DNA of 25,956 nt, from assembly GCF_000193735.1 (NCBI RefSeq), contig NZ_AEPF01000047.1, positions 1-25,956 of the forward strand, in the 5' to 3' direction. Positions 16,034 to 23,665 of this stretch are shown one piece after another. A program made the translations under genes and the position numbers. The notes below the pieces were generated by a model. The model searched no databases. It was not told the origin of the DNA and saw nothing but the letters and a program-made list of their open reading frames with translations. Within the stretch, counting starts at the first letter, position 1. Each line of letters opens with the position of its first letter. The stretch is from Neisseria sicca 4320. GTDB taxonomy: Bacteria; Pseudomonadota; Gammaproteobacteria; Burkholderiales; Neisseriaceae.

Positions 16034-17829
16034 CTGCGCTGAAACTGCCGCACAGTCGGGTTTTGGCGGAGCTTGCCGACGGTCTGCCGCAACATGTTTC
16101 CCATCTCGCGCGTATCGCGGGCGTGAAGCCGCACCAGCTCAACGGCTTTTGGCAACAGATGCCCGCGCACATCCGCGGACTGCTGCGCCAGCACGACGGA
16201 CAATGGCGGCTCGTGCGCCCGCTTGCTTTGTTTAACGAAGAAGCCTTGCAGCGTTTGGGGGCGGAACGCGGTTTTCAGACGACCTTAAAACAAGAATGCA
16301 CGTCCAGCAACGATGAAATCCTGAATCTGGCGCGCACTTCGCCCGAGCAAGCCCATAAATCGCTCTGCGTCGCGCATCTGCAAACCAAAGGCCGCGGGCG
16401 GCAGGGACGCAAGTGGACACACCGGCTGGGCGAATGCCTGATGTTCAGCTTTGGCTGGGTATTTGACAAACCGCAGCACGAACTCGGTTCGCTCGCCCCC
16501 GCCGTCGCGCTCGCCTGCCGCCGCGCTTTAGCCGCATCGGGTTTGGAGATACAAATCAAGTGGCCGAACGATTTGGTCGCCGGCAGGGACAAACTCGGCG
16601 GCATTCTGATCGAAACCGTCCGCAACGAGGGCAAAACCGCTGCCGTCATCGGCATCGGCATCAATTTCGTCCTGCCCAAAGAAGTTGAACACGCCGCCTC
16701 TGTCCAAGCCCTTTTCCACAATATGCAGCTTGCCCGCGGCGCGGCTTCCGTACACTGTATCGCCGCTTCAACGCTGTTGGACAAACTCTTGGGCGAACTC
16801 GATGCCGTCCTGACGCAATACGCGCAAAACGGGTTCTCTCCCTTCCTTGACGAATACCAAACCGCCCACCGCGACCACGACAGACCCGTCCTCCTTCTGC
16901 GCGACGGGCAAACCGTAAGCGAAGGCACCGTACTCAGCGTTGATGCGCAAGGCGCGTTGCACCTGATGACAGCCGCAGGCGAACAAACCGTCGTCAGCGG
17001 CGAAATCAGCCTGCGCCCCGACGACACGCCCCGCGCCGCCGCGCCTCTCCCGCCCGAACGCCTGCTCCTGCTCGACGGCGGCAACAGCCAGCTCAAATGG
17101 GCGTGGGTGGAAAACGGCGTGTTCAACGAAGTCACCCGCGCGCCGTACCGCGACTTGAGCAGGCTCGGCGAAGAATGGGCAGCGCGTTCAGACGAGCGCA
17201 CTCGCATCGTCGGCTGCGCCGTGTGCGGCGACCTCAAAAAAGCCCTCGTCGAAGCCCACCTGACCGCGCCCGTCCGCTGGCTGCCCTCCATGCCGCAGGC
17301 ACTCGGCATCCGCAACCACTACCGCAACCCCGCCGAACACGGTTCCGACCGCTGGTTCAACGCCTTGGGCAGCCGACGCTTCAGCCAAAACGCCTGCGTC
17401 GTCGTCAGCTGCGGTACCGCTGTAACCACCGACGCGCTCACCGAAGACAACCACTACCTCGGCGGCACCATCATGCCCGGCTTCCACCTCATGAAAGAAG
17501 CCCTCGCCGCCAAAACCGCCAATCTTGACCGCCCCGCCGGCAAAGTGTACCCCTTCCCCACCACTACGCCCAACGCCATCACCAGCGGCATGATGGATGC
17601 CGTTTGCGGAGCCGTCATCATGATGCACGGGCGGCTGCAACAAAAAACGGGCGAAGGCAAACCCGTTGACGTCATCATCACCGGCGGCGGCGCAAGCAAA
17701 GTCGTCAACGCCCTGCCCAAGCAGTTTGTTTTGGACAATACGGTAAAAATTGTAGATAATCTCGTCATTTACGGTTTATTGAACTGGGTCGCACACGAGC
17801 AGGAACAGACCGACAAACTGCCCGAATAA
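16030..17829 (+). CDS. birA/coaX: Fused biotin-[acetyl-CoA carboxylase] ligase and type III pantothenate kinase
   Basis: A 599-residue bifunctional protein. Residues 1-65 look like a winged-helix region as in BirA. Residues about 85-330 form the biotin protein ligase, with GRGRQGRKW (121-129), the biotinyl-AMP loop, and KWPNDL (177-182); it activates biotin and attaches it to AccB. Residues about 344-595 form CoaX, with DGGNSQLKW (349-357, phosphate loop), GSDRW (437-441) and CGTAVTTD (460-467); it phosphorylates pantothenate, the first step of coenzyme A synthesis. This fusion is known in Neisseria. A DUS (16273-16285) encodes FQTTL between the N-terminal and ligase domains. The start overlaps rfaE2 by 4 nt. 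An inverted-DUS terminator follows. Confidence 0.95.
   Translation: MTALKLPHSRVLAELADGLPQHVSHLARIAGVKPHQLNGFWQQMPAHIRGLLRQHDGQWRLVRPLALFNEEALQRLGAERGFQTTLKQECTSSNDEILNLARTSPEQAHKSLCVAHLQTKGRGRQGRKWTHRLGECLMFSFGWVFDKPQHELGSLAPAVALACRRALAASGLEIQIKWPNDLVAGRDKLGGILIETVRNEGKTAAVIGIGINFVLPKEVEHAASVQALFHNMQLARGAASVHCIAASTLLDKLLGELDAVLTQYAQNGFSPFLDEYQTAHRDHDRPVLLLRDGQTVSEGTVLSVDAQGALHLMTAAGEQTVVSGEISLRPDDTPRAAAPLPPERLLLLDGGNSQLKWAWVENGVFNEVTRAPYRDLSRLGEEWAARSDERTRIVGCAVCGDLKKALVEAHLTAPVRWLPSMPQALGIRNHYRNPAEHGSDRWFNALGSRRFSQNACVVVSCGTAVTTDALTEDNHYLGGTIMPGFHLMKEALAAKTANLDRPAGKVYPFPTTTPNAITSGMMDAVCGAVIMMHGRLQQKTGEGKPVDVIITGGGASKVVNALPKQFVLDNTVKIVDNLVIYGLLNWVAHEQEQTDKLPE
16273..16285 (-). repeat. DNA uptake sequence inside birA/coaX
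   Basis: Perfect TTTCAGACGACCT in coding DNA, at the border of the N-terminal and ligase domains. Confidence 0.9.
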
Positions 17830-17856
17830 GCAGCAACGCTGTCGCGCCGATTCAAA

Positions 17857-17895
17857 AGGTCGTCTGAAACGCCCATACCGTTTTTCAGACGACCT
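17857..17895 (+). terminator. Inverted-DUS hairpin behind birA/coaX
   Basis: DUS at 17857-17869 and 17883-17895 form a 13-bp stem with a 13-nt loop, 28 nt after the stop. No T tract follows the right arm, so termination may be partial. Confidence 0.65.
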
Positions 17896-18007
17896 CCAAA
17901 CAAAACACTTCAGCCGGTTGGCTTTACAGCTGATCCGCCACAAAATAACAACACAAAATCGTCCGCACACCACAACGGCACCCGAACACAAAAAAGGAAA
18001 ACAACTC

Positions 18008-18895
18008 ATGAAATGGCTTTTCGCCGCCCTCGTGGCACTCAACATCATCGTCTTCGGCGGCATGATTACGCACCGCCTCAACAACGCCAAATCACCCGCC
18101 GCCGCGCCCGTAGAAGGCGGCGCCCACGAACTTGTCCAACCTGAATCCCTGCGTCCGCAGCAAGCCCCCGCGCCTGCCGACAACGCCCAACCCGACTGGC
18201 TGCAAACCGACGAAACACAAGCCGACCTGCCCGAACCCGAATCTGAAGAAGCCATAGCCGAACGCAAGAAAAAAGAAGAAGAGGAATTGGCGCGCCGCGA
18301 AAAAGAAAAAAAAGAACGTGAAGAAAAAGCCCGTCGCGAAAAAGAAAAAGCCGCCGCCGAAAACACCAATCCGGCCGCTGCCGCCAACGAAAATCCCGCA
18401 ACCAAAAACACACCCGCAGCACACCAATGTACGTCCAACGCCAGCGTTACCCTTGACGAAGACGACTACCACCGCATCAAAGGCCTGCTGACCCGTTGGC
18501 CGCACGCCGCCAGCCGCACCGTTGAAAAACGCGGCGCAGCAAAAGACCAAGCCGCCAAAACCTTCCGCGTCCTGCTTCCCGCCGACAGCGAAGCCATGAA
18601 CCGCCTCGAAGCGCTCGGCAACAAAGGCTTCAACGGCACGCTCTACAACGGCGAAATCAGCCTCGGCGTCATGAAAAGCCGCTCCTCCGCCCAAGTCCTC
18701 ATCTCGCGCCTGTCCGCAGCAGGCTTCGGCGGCGCGCGCATCGTCGAACAAGACGACAAAGGCAACGCTTCCAACAGCACCCTCAGCGTTTCCCGCATGA
18801 CCATTATCTTCATGTCGGTCGATGAAAAAGACGCACAGGAAATCCGCAACATCGTCGGACGCTACGGCAGCCTGAACATGAAAACCTGCAAATAA
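18008..18895 (+). CDS. SPOR-domain-like envelope protein
   Basis: A 295-residue protein with an N-terminal membrane anchor (MKWLFAALVALNIIVFGGMI, residues 1-20), a Pro/Ala-rich linker, a highly charged Lys/Glu/Arg stretch (about 84-118) that should form a helix or coiled coil, and a C-terminal SPOR-like domain (about 190-260: TFRVLLPADSEAM, SLGVMKSRSSAQVLISRLSAAGF). SPOR domains bind denuded septal peptidoglycan, so a role at the division site or cell wall is likely. The topology is type II, with the bulk in the periplasm. ATG 18008 is chosen because AAGGA lies about 10 nt upstream and the hydrophobic segment starts at once; an upstream in-frame ATG at 17918 lacks this. It may be co-transcribed with birA/coaX if the hairpin between them leaks. 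Confidence 0.82.
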   Translation: MKWLFAALVALNIIVFGGMITHRLNNAKSPAAAPVEGGAHELVQPESLRPQQAPAPADNAQPDWLQTDETQADLPEPESEEAIAERKKKEEEELARREKEKKEREEKARREKEKAAAENTNPAAAANENPATKNTPAAHQCTSNASVTLDEDDYHRIKGLLTRWPHAASRTVEKRGAAKDQAAKTFRVLLPADSEAMNRLEALGNKGFNGTLYNGEISLGVMKSRSSAQVLISRLSAAGFGGARIVEQDDKGNASNSTLSVSRMTIIFMSVDEKDAQEIRNIVGRYGSLNMKTCK

Positions 18896-18900
18896 AACTC

Positions 18901-18932
18901 AAAGGTCGTCTGAAAGTTTTCAGACGACCTTT
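18901..18932 (+). terminator. Inverted-DUS terminator of the SPOR-like gene
   Basis: DUS at 18903-18915 and 18918-18930 lie almost back to back and run into TTTTT, 5 nt after the stop. The very short spacer means the apical pairs must open to form the loop. Confidence 0.8.
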
Positions 18933-19081
18933 TTACGGAAATATAGCCAATTCAAACCATAGAAGCTCCTGCCGTCCTTCCTGCTTGGGTGAAAAAGGGG
19001 GGTATTTTCTAAATGAATCCATTTCGGGCGTGAAAGCTTTGCCGAATGCCTGAAACCGTCAATTCTGGGGGGTCCGTATTG

Positions 19082-19843
19082 ATGAAACCCTTAATCTTTT
19101 TACTTCCCGCCGTGTTATAGTGGATTAAATTTAAATCAGGACAAGGCGACGAAGCCGCAGACAGTACAGATAGTACGGCAAGGCGAGGCAACGCCGTACT
19201 GGTTTAAAGTTAATCCACTATATCCCTGCATGCTGCCGCACAAAACTACGTCATTGCCGACGACCGTCTCAGTAGCGGGGTGTTGACACTTGAGGGCAGC
19301 AGTTTTTCCGTCAGTACCGTCAATCCAAACGGCAATGTGTGCGATTACGAAGGCATCGTTCGCAATCGTATTGCCAGCGATGGGGAGGGCTGTGTCGTGC
19401 ATTTCAGTTTCAAGCGCGACAGCGTGCGTTTGGACATCCCTGAATCCGCCCGAGAAGCCTGTCAAAGCTATTGCGGGCATAACGCTTTTTTCGACAGGGT
19501 TTATTATAAAATGCCGACGGCCTGCGCCTCAAAATATGCAGAGGCGGCGGAGCGGCGTTTCCAAGCCGCCTATCGGGACAAACGTTTCCGAGAGGCGGCA
19601 AACCTCAAGCGGCAATATCTAAACCAATGCGGCAGATTCCTCTATCTGACCCACTGGATGCGGGTTTTGAATGACTTGGCAGTCAGCTTTAAAAATGCCG
19701 GAGATAAAGCGGCCTGCCGCAAAACGCTTGCCCCATTGTCCGAATGGCTGCGGGATTATTGGCCAAACTACATTAACGAAACAGATTACAAACGCGAAGC
19801 GTCTGCGGCAAGGTTTAACTTGAAACAGTGCGAAGCGGAATAA
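19082..19843 (+). pseudogene. Secreted cysteine-rich protein gene interrupted by a Correia element in its signal peptide
   Basis: ATG 19082 (G-rich ribosome site about 9 nt upstream) begins [12 protein letters not shown] and then meets TAG, the first codon inside a 107-bp Correia element (19116-19222). Behind the element the same frame continues [16 protein letters not shown] and runs to TAA 19841-19843. Removing the element plus one copy of the TA target (105 bp, 35 codons) restores [18 protein letters not shown], a textbook signal peptide with cleavage after AAA, and a protein of about 218 residues. The mature part has eight cysteines (for example NVCDYEG, GEGCVVHF, SYCGHN, NQCGRF), as in a disulfide-bonded periplasmic protein, and an alpha-helical charged C-terminal half. 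I do not recognise the family. As it stands only a fragment from GTG 19280, without a signal peptide, could be made. Confidence 0.85.
19116..19222 (+). mobile_element. Short Correia-type element, copy 3, inside a coding sequence
   Basis: A 107-bp element, TATAGTGGATTAA at the left and TTAATCCACTATA at the right, counting the TA target dinucleotide duplicated at each end. It introduces in-frame TAG (19118-19120) and TAA (19211-19213) into the interrupted gene. It differs at one base from copy 1. Confidence 0.92.
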
Positions 19844-20007
19844 AACGAAATTCGGGCCGTATTTTTACATGGTGAACGATGTGGTTATTTATGGCATAAA
19901 AAGCCATAATATTTCTTAAATATTAAAAAATAGATATTTTTTTCCAAAAAATATATTTTAAGATTATATTGTTTTAATAAAAATCCGTTGCTACATTCAT
20001 AAAAAAT

Positions 20008-20048
20008 CACAGGGTCGTCTGAAAAGCGGTTTTTCAGACGACCCTGTG
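20008..20048 (+). terminator. Hairpin of two variant DUS upstream of nhaC
   Basis: An 18-bp perfect stem (20008-20025 and 20031-20048) with a 5-nt loop. Both DUS copies read GGGTCGTCTGAAA, one base off the consensus, and the change is matched in both arms. It lies 165 nt behind the interrupted gene and 41 nt before nhaC; the DNA between is AT-rich with no gene. Confidence 0.6.
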
Positions 20049-20089
20049 TGCTAAACTTCGTTAAATAGACACAAAACAGGCAAAGCAAT

Positions 20090-21478
20090 ATGTTTGCATT
20101 CAAATCACTGCTCAATATGCCGCGCACAGAAGCTCTTGCCGTCGTTGCGGCGTTAATCGGGGCGATGGGTTACACCATCATTTCGCTGGGCTGGCTGCCC
20201 CATATGTCCATCATTGCCGCCATTACCGTCCTCATCCTCTACGGTCTTGCGCGCGGGTTGAAATATAACGACATGCAAAAAGGCATGGTCGGCGCGGTGG
20301 GGCAGGGCATGGGCGCGATTTACCTGTTTTTCTTCATCGGGCTGATGGTCAGCGCGCTGATGATGAGCGGTGCGATTCCGACGCTGATGTATTACGGTTT
20401 CGGGTTGATTTCCCCTACTTATTTCTATTTTTCTGCTTTCGCGCTGTGTTCCATTATCGGCGTATCCATCGGCAGTAGTTTGACCACTTGCGCCACTGTC
20501 GGCGTTGCCTTTATGGGCATGGCGGCGGCGTTTCATGCGGATTTTGCGATGACGGCGGGCGCGATTGTTTCCGGCGCGTTCTTCGGCGACAAAATGTCCC
20601 CGCTCTCCGATACCACGGGCATTTCCGCCTCCATCGTCGGCATTGATTTGTTCGAACACATCAAAAATATGATGTACACCACCATTCCCGCGTGGCTTAT
20701 CAGCGCGGCATTGATGCTGTGGCTCTTGCCCAATGTTGCCGCACACGATATGAACAGCGTCGAATCTTTCCGCAGCCAGCTTGAAGCGACAGGCTTGGTA
20801 CACGGCTATTCGCTCGTTCCTTTTGCGCTGTTGGTCGTGTTAGCACTGTTACGCGTCAACGCCGTCGTTGCCATGCTCTTCACCATCATCGCCGCGCTTG
20901 GCGTTACCTATTTCCACAGTACGCCCGACTTGAACCAGCTCGGCGCATGGTTTTACGGCGGATACAAACTCGAAGGCGAAGCGTTTAAAGACATAGCCAA
21001 GCTTATTTCGCGCGGCGGTTTGGAAAGTATGTTCTTCACGCAAACCATCGTGATTCTCGGCATGAGTTTGGGCGGGCTGCTGTTTACGCTCGGTGTGATT
21101 CCGTCGCTGCTGGACGCCATCCGCGCCTTCCTGACCACCGCCGGACGCGCCACCTTCAGCGTTGCCGCTACCTCGGTCGGCGTCAATTTCCTCATCGGCG
21201 AACAATATTTGAGTATTTTGCTTTCCGGCGAAACCTTCAAACCCGTGTACGACAAGCTCGGTCTGCATTCGCGCAACCTTTCGCGCACGCTTGAGGACGC
21301 GGGTACAGTCATCAACCCGCTCGTTCCGTGGAGTGTCTGCGGCGTATTCATCAGCCACGCACTCGGCGTACCCGTTTGGGAATACCTGCCTTATGCCTTC
21401 TTCTGCTATTTGAGCCTGATTTTGACGCTGCTGTTCGGTTGGACAGGTCTGACGTTGAGCAAGAAAGAAACTGCGTAA
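20090..21478 (+). CDS. nhaC: NhaC-family Na+/H+ antiporter
   Basis: A 462-residue inner-membrane antiporter with about 11-12 hydrophobic helices. The NhaC signature GAFFGDKMSPLSDTTGISAS (about residues 163-182) is intact and carries the acidic residue expected in ion exchange; SIIGVSIGSSLTTCATVGVAFMG precedes it and a conserved NPLVPWSVCGVFIS lies near the C-terminus. It exports Na+ (or exchanges an organic ion) against protons; the substrate of the Neisseria member cannot be fixed from sequence. The start is supported by AGGC upstream and by the length of the family. It stands alone: a DUS hairpin lies before it and a shared terminator behind it. Confidence 0.92.
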   Translation: MFAFKSLLNMPRTEALAVVAALIGAMGYTIISLGWLPHMSIIAAITVLILYGLARGLKYNDMQKGMVGAVGQGMGAIYLFFFIGLMVSALMMSGAIPTLMYYGFGLISPTYFYFSAFALCSIIGVSIGSSLTTCATVGVAFMGMAAAFHADFAMTAGAIVSGAFFGDKMSPLSDTTGISASIVGIDLFEHIKNMMYTTIPAWLISAALMLWLLPNVAAHDMNSVESFRSQLEATGLVHGYSLVPFALLVVLALLRVNAVVAMLFTIIAALGVTYFHSTPDLNQLGAWFYGGYKLEGEAFKDIAKLISRGGLESMFFTQTIVILGMSLGGLLFTLGVIPSLLDAIRAFLTTAGRATFSVAATSVGVNFLIGEQYLSILLSGETFKPVYDKLGLHSRNLSRTLEDAGTVINPLVPWSVCGVFISHALGVPVWEYLPYAFFCYLSLILTLLFGWTGLTLSKKETA

Positions 21479-21491
21479 AGCGGTGGGATAG

Positions 21492-21536
21492 AAAGGTCGT
21501 CTGAAAACCTTCGGCATAGGTTTTCAGACGACCTTT
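21492..21536. terminator. Bidirectional inverted-DUS terminator
   Basis: A 19-bp perfect stem (21492-21510 and 21518-21536) with a 7-nt loop, containing DUS at 21494-21506 and 21522-21534, and T6 at 21534-21539. It sits between convergent nhaC and the flavin reductase-family gene. Confidence 0.88.
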
Positions 21537-21570
21537 TTTATGGAAATGCTTTGACGGAATAGATGACGGC

Positions 21571-22137
21571 TTATTTAGGATTTTTCTCGATCAGGGCGAC
21601 GAGTTGGTCGATATAGCCTTGGACGAAGCTGCGTGCCGATTCGATGAGTTTGCCGTTATCGTCAAACAGGGTGGGGGAGTTGCCGAGGAAGACTTCGGGC
21701 TGTCCGGTCAGCGGCATATTGAAGTAGGACAAGGCGAGGCGCAGATTTTTTTGCGAGCTGTAACCGCCCATTTTGCCGACGGAATGGCTGATAATGCCTG
21801 CGGGCGTGTTTTTCCATGCGACGTCGGCGTTGGGTTTGGAGCCGATGTCTACCGCGTTTTTCAGACAGGCGGGGACGGTGCGGTTGTTTTCGGAGGTAAC
21901 GAACAATACGCCGTCGGAGGCTTTGATGGTTTCGCGGAAGGCAGTGTAGCTTTCGGGCGTGGGGAAGTCGGTTTCGGCAGGGTCGTCGTAGTCGAAATTG
22001 TAGAGCGGCAAACCGCCGATTTCGACGATTTGGGCTTCGTAGCCTTCGGGGAACATGGGGATGACGTTTTGCGCCACTTTGCGTGCGAACGAGCCTTTAC
22101 GCAGGCTGCCTACTAAAATGCTGACTTTTTTTGCCAT
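21571..22137 (-). CDS. NADPH-dependent FMN reductase-family protein
   Basis: A 188-residue flavodoxin-fold protein. GSLRKGSFARK (residues 10-20) is the FMN phosphate loop, and TSENNRTVPACLKNAVD is the family's central motif, as in ChrR/YieF-type quinone or chromate reductases and azoreductase-like enzymes. HSVGKMGGYSSQKNLRLALSYFNM follows as usual. The protein probably binds FMN and reduces quinones or other electron acceptors with NAD(P)H in the cytoplasm; the natural substrate is unknown. Start ATG 22137 has AGGAG 7 nt upstream. It is convergent with nhaC and divergent from pnuC, and no shared pathway is evident except nicotinamide cofactor use. Confidence 0.9.
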   Translation of the reverse strand: MAKKVSILVGSLRKGSFARKVAQNVIPMFPEGYEAQIVEIGGLPLYNFDYDDPAETDFPTPESYTAFRETIKASDGVLFVTSENNRTVPACLKNAVDIGSKPNADVAWKNTPAGIISHSVGKMGGYSSQKNLRLALSYFNMPLTGQPEVFLGNSPTLFDDNGKLIESARSFVQGYIDQLVALIEKNPK

Positions 22138-22417
22138 GAATTTTCTCCTGATTGCGTGAAAATAAAAACGATTCGTAAATTCATTTTAAAATGGGTGCGA
22201 ATAACGGTCAAGATTAGGGCATCGCGTTAAGGCGGCTTTATCTACGGGCAGGTCATACACGCTGAGATTTAGTTTCTTTGCAGTTTGTATGAGAATTCTG
22301 ATAAAAAATTCAGATAGTTGAAAGCATATTTGTAGGCGGAAAGCCTTGTTTTTTCGGATTCACTGTATTCCTTGGACAACAGTTTTAGTTAGATATATAA
22401 CATTAGTAATTGTTTTA
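22138..22417. other. Gene-free divergent intergenic region
   Basis: No coding sequence seen. It must hold the promoter of the minus-strand FMN reductase gene, not located with confidence. A second possible plus-strand promoter for pnuC is TTGGAC (22373-22378) with TATATA (22394-22399) at 15 nt spacing. Confidence 0.4.
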
Positions 22418-22446
22418 TTGCGTGCAAATTAAAACTTACGCATAAT
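22418..22446 (+). promoter_or_regulatory. Predicted pnuC promoter
   Basis: TTGCGT (22418-22423, 4/6 to the -35) and CATAAT (22441-22446, 5/6 to the -10) are separated by exactly 17 nt. Transcription would begin near 22453, just in front of the leader hairpin. Confidence 0.5.
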
Positions 22447-22455
22447 GTAAAACAT

Positions 22456-22500
22456 ATGCAATATGGGATGGATTCTTTTGGTTTGAGAGACATCCCGCAT
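22456..22500 (+). promoter_or_regulatory. Structured pnuC leader hairpin, candidate riboswitch or control element
   Basis: ATGC (22456-22459) with GCAT (22497-22500) and GGGATG (22465-22470) with CATCCC (22491-22496) form two stacked helices separated by a 5-nt one-sided bulge, closed by a 20-nt loop. It sits at the expected 5' end of the pnuC mRNA, 33 nt before the start codon. pnuC genes of other bacteria carry NAD+ riboswitches, but I cannot confirm that consensus here. Confidence 0.4.
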
Positions 22501-22533
22501 CGAGCATCAATAAAGAAAAAAGAGGGAAAAATC

Positions 22534-23247
22534 ATGTCATTGGCCTGGTGGAAACGCGAATTGTTCGGCGGTTGGACGCATTTCGAAGCGGTGTGGCTGC
22601 TGATGTTTTTGGGAATACAGGCGGTCGTGTTCGTCTTCAATCCCGACTCATGGCTGGCGAGCGTTGCGGCGGTAACGGGCATTTTGTGCGTCGTCTTCGT
22701 CGGTAAGGGCAAAATCAGCAATTATTTGTTCGGGCTGATTTCCGTATCGCTGTATGCTTATGTTTCCTATACGTTTAAGCTCTACGGCGAGATGATGCTG
22801 AATTTATTGGTGTATGTGCCTGTCCAGTTTGTCGGTTTCGCTATGTGGCGCAAACATATGGCGCTGGGCGAAACGGCGGAAACGGAGGAAGTGAAGGCGA
22901 AGGCGTTGACGGTCAGGCAGTGGCTGCTGGTGGTTGCCGCATCTGTTGTCGGAACGTCGGTCTACATCGAATGGCTGCACCACTTAGGCAGTGCGTTGCC
23001 GACCCTCGACGGCGTAACGGTCGTCGTGTCGATTGTGGCTCAGGTTTTGATGATTCTGCGCTACCGCGAGCAATGGGCATTGTGGATTGTTGTCAATATC
23101 CTGACAATTTCGCTGTGGGCAGCGGCATGGTTGAAAAACGGAGAAACGAGCCTGCCGCTTTTGCTGATGTACGTCATGTATTTGTGCAATTCGGTTTACG
23201 GCTATATCAACTGGACGAAGCTGGTAAAACGGTACTCAGAACAATAA
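22534..23247 (+). CDS. pnuC: Nicotinamide riboside transporter PnuC
   Basis: A 237-residue inner-membrane transporter with seven helices. It carries nicotinamide riboside inward by facilitated diffusion; uptake is driven by phosphorylation inside the cell (NadR-type kinase, not in this window). The ligand motif WxxxN is visible in QWALWIVVNILTISLW near residues 176-191, with further conserved aromatic/Asn residues in CNSVYGYINW near the end. The family member from N. mucosa has been crystallised with nicotinamide riboside. ATG 22534 (MSLAWWKRE) is chosen because AGAGGG lies about 8 nt upstream; an in-frame ATG at 22456 would add 26 residues that overlap the leader hairpin. A promoter and structured leader lie in front, and an inverted-DUS terminator behind. 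Confidence 0.94.
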   Translation: MSLAWWKRELFGGWTHFEAVWLLMFLGIQAVVFVFNPDSWLASVAAVTGILCVVFVGKGKISNYLFGLISVSLYAYVSYTFKLYGEMMLNLLVYVPVQFVGFAMWRKHMALGETAETEEVKAKALTVRQWLLVVAASVVGTSVYIEWLHHLGSALPTLDGVTVVVSIVAQVLMILRYREQWALWIVVNILTISLWAAAWLKNGETSLPLLLMYVMYLCNSVYGYINWTKLVKRYSEQ

Positions 23248-23257
23248 GTATCAAATT

Positions 23258-23305
23258 GCAAAGGTCGTCTGAAAATCCGGTATCGGGTTTCAGACGACCT
23301 TTTGC
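23258..23305 (+). terminator. Inverted-DUS terminator of pnuC
   Basis: The arms 23258-23274 and 23288-23305 pair over about 17 bp, with DUS at 23262-23274 and 23288-23300 and TTTT in the right arm, 10 nt after the pnuC stop. Confidence 0.82.
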
Positions 23306-23665
23306 ATATTCATACTAAAATCCATATTCCTAATATATTTCAATATGTTGATATTAACGCTTCCGATATTGACTCAGACAATACGGCTCACGGATACCAC
23401 GCCGACAATCCCAACTTCCCCTCTAAAACCATTGTGGCGGCGCTGTTTATCGGCACGTTTTGTCATTTTCCGGCTTAACCCGGATATCTTGCATTTTGTT
23501 TTCAATCCGAAACGCAGCACTTTGTTGCGTTACAAACCTTCATAAATGCTCAGACAAGCATTATATTTTTCTAAATCATCATTCGTAACTAAGAAAAAAT
23601 TTAGCTGACTAAATAAAATCTTACAATTATAATAAAAAATATAATTTTTTTTAAACAGACAATCT
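23306..23665. other. Gap between pnuC and the radical SAM gene, possible gene remnant
   Basis: About 360 bp. A frame without ATG runs to TAA 23476-23478 and reads DSDNTAHGYHADNPNFPSK then TIVAALFIGTFCHFPA, with Neisseria-like codon use and a hydrophobic end; it may be the broken front of a lost membrane protein. From about 23545 the DNA is very AT-rich and probably holds the promoter of the next operon, with a small hairpin ATGCT/AGCAT around 23550. Confidence 0.3.

Noticed and set aside
3504..23305. Regularly recurring 13-bp motif as a CRISPR-like repeat
   Set aside because: It is the DNA uptake sequence in both orientations, spaced by whole genes; there are no uniform spacers and no cas genes.
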